7,731 bases of DNA from M3007 sp038327555 (GTDB taxonomy: Bacteria; Bacteroidota; Bacteroidia; Chitinophagales; Saprospiraceae), in NCBI GenBank assembly GCA_038327555.1, contig JBBQLD010000223.1, positions 1-7,731 on the forward strand, written 5' to 3'. Numbering within the stretch: the first letter of the stretch is position 1; each line of letters opens with the position of its first letter. The position numbers were made by a program, and so were the translations under genes. Positions 1 through 7,400 of this stretch are shown here, piece by piece. The notes under the pieces were generated by a model, which saw only the letters and a program-made list of their open reading frames with translations, had not been told where the DNA came from and did not search any database.

Positions 1-1656
1 ATTCAGAAACCCGCCCCGAATCTCGTGTCCTCCAATGTCGGAGTGGTACATTTTTCTGTTTTCGCCCGGATTCACGTAGCCTGTGGGCGCTTCTGCGCCG
101 CCCATTCTATAAAATTTCCCCGCAGGGAAAGTTTCATGCCAGGCCATGTTGCCATTGTGGTAACGGCCGCCCACCAGCATGTCTTCGTTCCATCCGGAGT
201 CAAAACCCCACATATCGGAGCCGGAAACCCCGTTCATGCGCGCTTCTATGGATTGTCCAAAATTATTGGAATAATTGATGCCGCCATCGCTGGTGATCCA
301 GAGATCATTGCCCACGGCAGCCAGCGCCTGTATGTCCGGGTGACTCCAGGCGAGCCCGCCCACATACGAGCCGAGGGCCGTCCAGGTAGCGCCACCGTCC
401 ACACTTTTGAACCAGGAACATCCGCCTGCGATCAATTGATTGTCGTTGTTCGGGTTCACTACGATCGCCATATCATAGAACCCCTGGGTAAACCAATCTA
501 CGCCATTTGCATCCATCAAATTGGTGTGGCCCGGAATGGAATAAGGCTGTCCGATGGAGTTTGCGGGATTGGTATTTGCCCAGATTCCACCGCTGTTGGT
601 GCTTTTGAACACCCCGACATAGCCGCCCAGATTGCCCCCTTCGCCGCAGAGGTAAGCGTAAACTTTAGAGGGATTGGAGGGGCAAACCGCGATCATGCCG
701 CCTGTGATGGTCATGCCCGCAGCGGGGGTCCACCAGCCGGTGTTAGAATTTACAAAGCTTGCACCTCCATCAGAAGACACGCGGAAATCGGAGCCTGTTC
801 CAGACTTCCGAATCGCAAAAACGGTGAGTGGGCTGCCGGGTTTGAACTCCACGGCCCAGGTTTGCTGGGTATGGAGTTTTGTCCAGTTTGCGCCGGCGTT
901 GGCGCTGCGCAACAAGCCCTGGTCGCTGGCGGCCAGTACCACATCGGGTTGATCGGGCTTGATGGCCAAGTCATTTACCCAGAGGTTGCTTTCGGAATAA
1001 ACCGTGGCCCATGTAGCGCCGCCATCCGTGGTTTTGATGATCTTTCCACCGGTGCCGGCGTACACCGTATTCGGGTCGGTGGGGTGAATCTTGACGGCAC
1101 CGAATGAACCATGCAGCACATTCAGGGTCAACAGGGTCCAGTGCAGGCCTTTGTCGGTGGTTTTCCAGACACCGCCGGTTTCGCCGCCGGCATAGAGGAT
1201 ATTGGGGTTTGAGCGCGAAATGTCGATGGAATAAAGATTGGTTTGCCAGGTGACCTCCGTCAGGCCATCGGTATCGTAGGTTTGTTTAGGGCCGAGGAAG
1301 CTCCAGCCTGCCTGGCCGCCCCTTTGTTGGGTTTGGGCCCGGAGGCTAAGCAAGGCCGCTTCTTTTGCTTCTAATTCCTTTAGCTCCGGCATTTTCAAAG
1401 TGCCATCCGCCTGCACAAAAGGTCTTGCCCAGTGCATCCAGTGTTTGAAGTACTGCGTGTAACTATTTTTTTCAAAGGGCTGATCTTCAAAATATTGCGT
1501 GTAGGCTTTTTGGACCTCAAAGACATTGGGATTTTCTGCGCTCAACATTTTCATCCATTCTGGTGCATCGGGGGCAAGGTGCGGGAAAGAGGGTTTTTGC
1601 TGAGCAAAAAGCAGGGTGGGTAGAAAAGCGAGGGCAATGAGTAGCAACTTTTTCAT
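1..1656 (-). CDS. Secreted Asp-box (BNR/VPS10-like) beta-propeller protein, partial (C-terminus beyond left edge)
   Basis: Translating the minus strand from ATG at 1656 gives 552 codons with no stop to base 1, so the C-terminal part is missing. Residues 1-19 (MKKLLLIALAFLPTLLFAQ) are a clear Sec signal peptide. Residues 20-115 are a charged, aromatic-rich region with YTQYF twice (52-56, 66-70). From about 118 there are seven Asp-box-like motifs: KTTDKGLHW (165), KTTDGGATW (208), RSANAGANW (250), VSSDGGASF (293), KSTNSGGIW (351), KSVDGGATW (417) and ITSDGGINY (454). Such boxes mark the turns of sialidase/BNR and sortilin-type propellers. No catalytic sialidase residues can be assigned, so enzymatic activity is not claimed. 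Members in Bacteroidota often end in a T9SS tail, which would lie outside the window. GC content is visibly higher (52-62% in sampled 60-base blocks) than in the upstream genes. A 243-bp gap suggests its own promoter, but none was identified. Confidence 0.93.
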   Translation of the reverse strand, partial: MKKLLLIALAFLPTLLFAQQKPSFPHLAPDAPEWMKMLSAENPNVFEVQKAYTQYFEDQPFEKNSYTQYFKHWMHWARPFVQADGTLKMPELKELEAKEAALLSLRAQTQQRGGQAGWSFLGPKQTYDTDGLTEVTWQTNLYSIDISRSNPNILYAGGETGGVWKTTDKGLHWTLLTLNVLHGSFGAVKIHPTDPNTVYAGTGGKIIKTTDGGATWATVYSESNLWVNDLAIKPDQPDVVLAASDQGLLRSANAGANWTKLHTQQTWAVEFKPGSPLTVFAIRKSGTGSDFRVSSDGGASFVNSNTGWWTPAAGMTITGGMIAVCPSNPSKVYAYLCGEGGNLGGYVGVFKSTNSGGIWANTNPANSIGQPYSIPGHTNLMDANGVDWFTQGFYDMAIVVNPNNDNQLIAGGCSWFKSVDGGATWTALGSYVGGLAWSHPDIQALAAVGNDLWITSDGGINYSNNFGQSIEARMNGVSGSDMWGFDSGWNEDMLVGGRYHNGNMAWHETFPAGKFYRMGGAEAPTGYVNPGENRKMYHSDIGGHEIRGGFLN

Positions 1657-1752
1657 GCGCGTGACGAATGGTTTAGTGCGCAAATGTCATGAAAAAGGTG
1701 GGGATTTGGGTGGTCAGTTTTGCTTGGAAATTACATTTGTTTATAGTACGGA

Positions 1753-1835
1753 CCTTAGCCTTGTCATCTCCAAGCATCTCAAAGCCCCTTCCCCGCCGCG
1801 CCTGTGGTCTTTTGACCATCGCGGTAAGGCTAGGG
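1753..1835. repeat. Imperfect, partly competing inverted repeats (possible stem-loop)
   Basis: Plus-strand arms, from the loop outward, are TGGTC (1805-1809) with GACCA (1814-1818) around a TTTT loop, CCGCG (1796-1800) with CGCGG (1820-1824), and CCTT (1787-1790) with AAGG (1826-1829). The arms are separated by a small internal loop and a left-arm bulge. An alternative outer pairing joins CCTTAGCCTT (1753-1762) to AAGGCTAGGG (1826-1835), matching at 9 of 10 positions, and would compete for AAGG. The structure sits downstream of one gene and upstream of another. It could be a transcript-end or leader structure, or a decayed dispersed repeat. The sequence alone does not decide. Confidence 0.45.
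1765..1784. repeat. 10-bp tandem duplication, two copies
   Basis: CATCTCCAAG (1765-1774) is followed directly by CATCTCAAAG (1775-1784), identical at 9 of 10 positions. It lies in the intergenic gap beside the inverted repeats. Two short copies can arise by chance, and no function is assigned. Confidence 0.5.
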
Positions 1836-1899
1836 TTATTTCTTTACGGATTTCGCTCCGCTGTTGTTGGCGGCCAGCGTTTGATTTTAACCATTAACC

Positions 1900-2781
1900 T
1901 CAGCCCTTCACAAACCGCCCGTTCCATACCTGCCCCTGCGCGCGCAGGCTTAGGAAGTACATACCGGTTGGCAAATGCCCCACGGGAACTTCAAGCCTTC
2001 CCTCCGAAAGATGGAACCTGCCCGAAGGCATTTGCCTGCCTAGGGCATTGAAGAGTTGCAGAGATTCCAGCGGGCCATTCCAGGGCAGCTGGATGAAATT
2101 GGTGGCAGGATTGGGCGAGACCTGAATTTTCAGGGCCTCCTCAGGCGCATTGGTGGTAATTGTGGTAGAAAAAATGGTGTCGCAGGGATAAGGAACGAAT
2201 TGATAAAACATATCTGAGGTTTCAAAACAGCGGAGCCCCCATACATTTGTTTCAAATAGCCCAAACCTTGGAAGGGGAAGACCATCATTTCCTACCTTTT
2301 CAATGATACGATCTCCCCAATCAAACCAAAAGGTATGGTTGATGTGCCAAACTTTGAGTGTATCTCCGCTTATAAATAAATTGCTGATGGAATCTACTGT
2401 TATGGTATCAGACGCATAAAGTAGCGGATTATTCGGGGTATAACCCTCCAAACCTCCTATGATCCAGCTATCGCCTACTTCTGCCGTAAAGTCGTACAGC
2501 ATTTCAAATTGCTCGCTCAAAAAGCTATAATAAAAAACGGTGTCGTTTTCTGTGAAGAGGTAAAGTTTATCCTGGGTATTTGGTTGTTTATCGAACCGGC
2601 TGCACCATTTTCCTTCAAAGTTTTCTTTTCCTGTTACTTCCATGATGTAGGGAACACCTTGAAGCGCAAAATTCGATTCACTATATATCCATCTGGTGCC
2701 AACCGGGGCGAAATCGGTGTTTTGAGCCCGGATAAAACAGGTTGAGTACAGGATGGAGAGTAAAAGCAGGTAATTTTTCAT
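1900..2781 (-). CDS. Secreted T9SS type A sorting domain protein, 293 residues, unknown cargo function
   Basis: The start ATG at 2781 gives MKNYLLLLSILYSTCFIRAQ, a standard Sec signal peptide with cleavage likely near residue 19-20. The mature region opens with FAPVGTRWIY (24-33) and continues as beta-rich, aromatic sequence including DSWIIGG (104-110) and DRIIEKVGNDG (157-167). This resembles the small 'PVG..W.Y' exported proteins common in Bacteroidota, whose function I do not know. The tail from about 218 is a T9SS sorting domain: VSPNPATNFIQL (221-232), LQLFNALGR (241-249), LPTGMYFLSLR (270-280) and terminal GRFVKG. By established knowledge this domain directs outer-membrane translocation and is usually cleaved. 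The gene lies 12 bp after the 537-residue T9SS gene and is probably cotranscribed with it. GC is about 57% over the tail-coding part (1921-2160) but about 41% in the next 300 bases of cargo-coding sequence. Confidence 0.96.
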   Translation of the reverse strand: MKNYLLLLSILYSTCFIRAQNTDFAPVGTRWIYSESNFALQGVPYIMEVTGKENFEGKWCSRFDKQPNTQDKLYLFTENDTVFYYSFLSEQFEMLYDFTAEVGDSWIIGGLEGYTPNNPLLYASDTITVDSISNLFISGDTLKVWHINHTFWFDWGDRIIEKVGNDGLPLPRFGLFETNVWGLRCFETSDMFYQFVPYPCDTIFSTTITTNAPEEALKIQVSPNPATNFIQLPWNGPLESLQLFNALGRQMPSGRFHLSEGRLEVPVGHLPTGMYFLSLRAQGQVWNGRFVKG

Positions 2782-2793
2782 GGTTGGTTGTAT

Positions 2794-4407
2794 TTAATGT
2801 TGAACAATCAGTTTTCCGCTGCAAAGCGGTTTACGGTCTGCCCAAAGTAGCAGTTGATACATTCCGGAAGGCCAGTTCTTGACCTCTATGGGTATATTGT
2901 TCATGCCTTTAGCCCAGGGAACTTCCGTCATGAGACGCCCTTGTGTATCATAGCATTTGAGCATGTTTGCTTCCGATTCAGTGACAAAACCCTCCGGAAG
3001 CCGGAGAAAAGCCACGTCCTGCGCAGGGTTAGGAGAGCATACCAGCTGAGGCAGCCGGGGTAAAGGAATAACTGATTCAAAGGTTCCTGTGGTATATTGG
3101 GTTAAACCTGTACAGCCCGGTTCGAGGCAACCGTCCGCGCCAACTAGCAGCACTCCGATATTATAATTGAGCGACCCTACAGAATTGGTGTCAAAAACTA
3201 TTCCTGTTGCTGCAATACGACCGTCAGATAGTTCGCAAAGATCAAGCATCTCCAGCTGTGGCGACCAAGGACGCTGAATTGAATCAGAGTAATACCGTTC
3301 CCATAGAATACCTTCTGTTGGTGAAGCGCGAAAAATCATGGTTTTACCTTTAGTTGGATATCCTTGTGAATAATAGGAGACTCCAAGAATATCCCCATTG
3401 GACGCAGAAATGAGCCGATAGAAAAAACGAGAAGATAGATCTAACCATCCATGCCGCCAACTGGTATTCCCGGATTCATCAAACACGGTAAGCTCCATAA
3501 AAATTTGTTTAACCTCCGCCGGAGCGCCAATGGTATCTCTGCTCCACATGATTGCTCCGCCCCCACCAGGCAATGCGATCGAGGTAGGTTCCTGAAGTAA
3601 GGGTTTGGAGGGATTTATGAATCTACTCCAAACGGTATTGGCATTTTCGTCTATTTTTATCGCCAAGGCATTGTATCGAAATAACCCATACGACGGGATT
3701 TGAAGGTTTAGGCCAACCACCAAAGAGCTTAATAAATAATGGTCGTCGTCCGTGCGCGAAAGGTGGCCATACCCTACGGTTTGCTTAAGCGTATCAGGGA
3801 TAACTTTGTTAAACAACAAGTTACCGTCTGCATCCGTTTTGACGATCCGAATGGCGCTTTCTACGTTAATCCAGGGTTCTTGTAAGGATTTTGGTTTGCC
3901 TTCTGTCAGGTACACCAGAATATCACCAGAGGGGGTTTCTGCAATGGCGTCGGCATAAATATTAAGATCTGAAAGATTGGGGTAATAGTTAATCCAAAGC
4001 ACATTCAAATCCTGATCCACCTTGGCAATAAATGTGCGCATACGAGAATTGGTATAATCCCGCCATTCACCCGTGAGTAAAATATGCTGATCGGCAGTTA
4101 AACAATAGCCTGCTCGCTCAGCAATACCCAAATCAACCTCTGGTCCTGTTAATTCAATTTGTTTAACAATTTCCCGAGTGTTCACATTGATTTTAAAAAT
4201 TTGCTGAATTCTGTCTTCATAAATATTCAAATAGCCATTTACAACATAGATGTAGGAGCCGATGCTCCAAATATTGGTTGCCTTATCGGCTATCCACATA
4301 TTTGACAGATTTGGATCGAACGTTTTCAGGTAAGTATCGGAAGACTGAGCTGCAATACGCAAACAATCCAGTATAACCAATATAGCAATGAACAAGCGAG
4401 TACGCAT
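2794..4407 (-). CDS. Secreted propeller-like repeat protein with T9SS type A sorting domain, 537 residues
   Basis: The start ATG at 4407 gives MRTRLFIAILVILDCLRIAAQ, a Sec signal peptide with an Arg-rich n-region and likely cleavage near Ala20. The body carries a repeated strand-turn-strand motif of the form K-x-D-x-x-G/N-x-x-x-W: KVDQDLNVLWINYY (129), KTDADGNLLFNKVI (190), KIDENANTVWSRFI (251), VFDESGNTSWRHGW (308) and RASPTEGILWERYY (360). The spacing of 52-61 residues fits blades of a beta-propeller. No catalytic motif is visible. ADGCLEPGCT (424-433) precedes the linker. The T9SS sorting domain starts near 455: VCSPNPAQDVAFLRL (456-470), LKCYDTQGRLM (483-493), WPSGMYQLLLW (512-522) and ending KLIVQH. 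The 62-bp gap upstream has an 11-bp inverted repeat and the gap downstream is only 12 bp, so an operon with both neighbours is likely. The propeller call rests on repeat spacing only. Confidence 0.95.
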   Translation of the reverse strand: MRTRLFIAILVILDCLRIAAQSSDTYLKTFDPNLSNMWIADKATNIWSIGSYIYVVNGYLNIYEDRIQQIFKINVNTREIVKQIELTGPEVDLGIAERAGYCLTADQHILLTGEWRDYTNSRMRTFIAKVDQDLNVLWINYYPNLSDLNIYADAIAETPSGDILVYLTEGKPKSLQEPWINVESAIRIVKTDADGNLLFNKVIPDTLKQTVGYGHLSRTDDDHYLLSSLVVGLNLQIPSYGLFRYNALAIKIDENANTVWSRFINPSKPLLQEPTSIALPGGGGAIMWSRDTIGAPAEVKQIFMELTVFDESGNTSWRHGWLDLSSRFFYRLISASNGDILGVSYYSQGYPTKGKTMIFRASPTEGILWERYYSDSIQRPWSPQLEMLDLCELSDGRIAATGIVFDTNSVGSLNYNIGVLLVGADGCLEPGCTGLTQYTTGTFESVIPLPRLPQLVCSPNPAQDVAFLRLPEGFVTESEANMLKCYDTQGRLMTEVPWAKGMNNIPIEVKNWPSGMYQLLLWADRKPLCSGKLIVQH

Positions 4408-4423
4408 GGTACAAAAGGATGAA

Positions 4424-4457
4424 GCCGTGCAGCAAATCAGTTGATCTGCTGCACGGC
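4424..4457. other. Intercistronic perfect 11-bp inverted repeat (hairpin)
   Basis: GCCGTGCAGCA (4424-4434) and TGCTGCACGGC (4447-4457) are perfect reverse complements around a 12-base centre. After one mismatch the centre can add three more pairs (ATC/GAT) with a 4-base loop. It lies between the stop at 4470 and the start at 4407. In the mRNA the stem would end 16 bases before the AUG of the 537-residue gene. The sequence after the stem on the minus strand is TTCATCCTTTT, a poor U-tract, so a strong intrinsic terminator is doubtful. Partial termination, transcript-end protection or control of the next start are all possible. Confidence 0.75.
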
Positions 4458-4469
4458 CAGATGAAACAT

Positions 4470-7400
4470 TTAGTGTTGGACGGCAATTTTTTGGTATGTA
4501 ATGACAACGCCTTGTTCACGCAAGGTGAGCACGTAGATTCCGGCGGGAAGTGTTTGTACCGAAATGGATACACTACTTTCGTCCGGCACCGCTATCTGTT
4601 GCACTAGGATACCTGTGGTGATATCCATAAGCTCGAGTACTCGACTGGCAGACCGATCTATATGCCTCGGCAACTGAATATTGAGCACATCGTTTGCCGG
4701 ATTGGGCGATACCAACAACACCCCAGCCTTGCTTTGTGGCGAGGGGATAGGGTTGCTGCTCCGTTCACCATTCAAAACAGGCACTTTCGGCATAAACACC
4801 CGCCCGGTTAATATTCCTAAAACAGTTTGTGCATACCCTGCTTCCTGGCTTGATGAAGTAGCAATACCAAGCAAGGATTCTTCCTGGGAAGCGCTTAAAA
4901 CAAACTCCGGATTGGCAAGCCTCGCCACATTAATAATTTGTACTTGGGCAAAATACTGATCTTCCTGGCTACCTTGTTGAAAGGTTTGGAGCATGGCATT
5001 GGCCGCTGCAAATTGATTTTGCTCCATTTTTGCAGCCACTAAGCGCCGACGATTGGCAGAATTCAGGTCTTCATTGAGCAATGATTCCACAGCGCCCCAA
5101 TTGTTTGCTGAAATATGTTGTCTGACAAGTTCGCTGGTAACATGCTCCCGCTGTGAAACCAAAACCTGTAGTTCTCCGGCCAATTGGGCAGTAGGGTTGG
5201 CCGAATATTCCGCACTCTTTTGTGCTATTTGTATCCTTATTGCATCCAGACAAGATTTGGTTAAACAAGGTTGTTCCTGTTGTTGCGGTTCGGGAAACAT
5301 ACAGTCAGAATAAACACCGCCTAAAGTCTGAAAATTGTTAAAATTGCTATTAGGCATACACAAGGCATCATTTAAAGCGCACTTGGGTTTTATCCTTGCA
5401 TTCAAATTAGGATTTGGATGAAAATAGCGAAACTGAACCGTGTTGATGAATGGAGGAGGTAATGTAAAGGTGCTTGTTTTGATATTTTCAGGTTTGTTAA
5501 GGGTAAAATAATTCCATCTGGCAAACCCGGCAGAGCCTTGGTTTAATTGAATTTCTCCTGGAACGATAGGAGAAGGCGGTACCGGGGGCACCGTTGGCAC
5601 TGGAATAAATGGCTCAATAAAAAGATCATGAAAATCCGTGGTGAAATCTTCTTCCCTGAACAAAAAACCGGTGTTCCTCCCTACAATGTTAGTACCTGTA
5701 ATATTGCCCGAATAGGTATTACAAAGATTATGATTTGGGTTGCCTCCAGTATTTTCAAATTGGTTACCGGCAGAATTAGAGGCGAAGAAGTTATCCGTTT
5801 GGTAACTTTCCGTCGTGCCATTAATCGCTACATCAAAATCAAAATTGGTGAAATCATTGCTGAAGATTTCCACTTTTGAGTTGGCTGTTGCCCGAATGCC
5901 CACTACATTATTTTCAAACTTGTTCCGATCAATGCCCTGAAGTCCAAGTTGCCCAATCGAAATTATGCCATTAAGCGGAGTAGAAGCTCCTGCCAAAATG
6001 CCTCTTTCTGCACCGTTAAACTTATTCCTTTTCGTCACATTGAAATCAGCATCCCAACTGACTATCCCGTCAGTAGCAACGTTATTGAACGTACATTGCT
6101 CAAATAAGATGTTGTCTGTATCCCAAATAGATACACCGGTATGCATGGAGCCAGTTGCGGTTCGTTCAAAAGTCACATTATTAAACAGGCTGAAGTTGAC
6201 CTCATCATATTTCATAAACTCCGCTCCTTTACGGCAATCCCTGAACTTAAAACCGGTAGCCTGAATCAATCCGCCTCTGAACTGAGGCACATCCCATATC
6301 GGATGCCCTTTTGCTGCAGCGCCTATGACCGCTCCTTCAATCATACCATTCCCCTTTAACAATAGAACCCCTGCCTGATTGGCAGTAAGTACGCCGTTAG
6401 GGTCGGGCTGAGCCAAGGCATTATTTCCCTGAACAACAATCCCTCGCCAAAATTGGGAAGGAGAACAGGTATTGGCCCTTCGAACGATTCCACCGTTCAC
6501 AATCAGCCTGGCACCGCGCTCCACAGTAATTGAACCGTCAAAGGGCATGAGTAACTCGCAGGTTATGGTCAGAGTAGCGGGTGCTTTAACTACTACATTC
6601 GTATACAGACGCATATTGAGATCCCATGTTTCCGAAACATCAACGATTCTGTCGGAAGTATTAGATCCGGGGGTATTGTAGGTTTCCGTGCAATCTACAA
6701 ATTGCCGCAGGTTAGATATAGCAAGGTTTCTGTGAATAGAACCTACATCTGTGGCGCGGAGAACGTCCCGAGAGCTGAAATTTGGAGAAATTGAGTTTGT
6801 AGTCAACAAATGATTGGAACAAGCATCCATATGGACGTAATCGCTAATAAAATTGTGCGCAAACTCGTGAGGAATACTTTTTTGCGACTCATCGATCAGA
6901 ATGTCCCTACCAGTTGGATCGAACGGAAAACCTGTCACATCAGGCCGTTTTTGAAACCAACGGTATTTCAAGTAGAGGTTATTGATACTAATGTCTGAGG
7001 TACGATTGAGATTAAACCTATCTGGTTGATTTGCACACCAATTATTACAATATCCGGGTACATTAATAGTATTTGATGTACCCAACGTTATAACCCGGTC
7101 ATAAATATCACCTTGAATTGGGAAAAAAACATTTATGCCTCGAGGTATTGAGGGATTAGCATTAATTTCGTTGCTCAAATTTGCCAGATACCAGGATGGG
7201 GAGGGACAAGCACAATTCCCAGACGCATTATCTGCATTCCAGGCAAACTCATCGTTCCTAAAGATGAAATTCGGAATAATCTGAATTTTTGCGTCGGTTC
7301 TCAAGTCACCACAATTAGAGGTTCCTGTCAGGTTCGCTAACCGCCAATTGCAATTATCAACAATGCTATTCAAAAAGGCCATGTGCTCAGCGTTATTTTG

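Larger units (their letters stand above)
1657..1899. other. Intergenic region between the 293-residue T9SS gene and the Asp-box gene
   Basis: These 243 bases hold no convincing gene. Short plus-strand open frames crossing it have no signal sequence or recognisable motif. It contains a 10-bp tandem duplication (1765-1784) and overlapping imperfect inverted repeats (1753-1835), annotated separately. No T-run follows the hairpin on the minus strand, so it is not a clear intrinsic terminator. A sequence one base off the Bacteroidota -7 consensus TAnnTTTG (GACATTTG on the minus strand, 1681-1688) lies 24 bases before the downstream start, but no matching -33 TTTG was found. A promoter for the Asp-box gene is expected here but not demonstrated. 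Confidence 0.7.

Noticed and set aside
25..1107. 360-codon open frame on the plus strand
   Set aside because: It lies antisense to the Asp-box gene, whose translation has a signal peptide and seven Asp-box motifs. The plus-strand product has no signal sequence or domain pattern; it is open because the sense gene is GC-rich and poor in codons that create antisense stops.
1732..1739. TACATTTG, an exact match to the Bacteroidota -7 consensus TAnnTTTG on the plus strand
   Set aside because: There is no plus-strand gene for it to serve and no paired -33 TTTG at the right spacing was seen; an 8-base degenerate match in AT-rich sequence is expected by chance.
1805..1818. TGGTC-TTTT-GACCA hairpin as a rho-independent terminator of the T9SS gene unit
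   Set aside because: The stem core is only 5 bp and no U-run follows on the minus strand; it is kept only as part of the inverted-repeat region.
1616..2051. Overlapping plus-strand open frames crossing the intergenic gap
   Set aside because: They overlap the start of one gene and the end of another in antisense, have no recognisable motif, and change character across the gap.
4283..4573. 96-codon minus-strand frame spanning the end of the zincin gene and start of the propeller gene
   Set aside because: It overlaps two better-supported genes in a different frame and includes the hairpin; its product has no signal peptide or domain.
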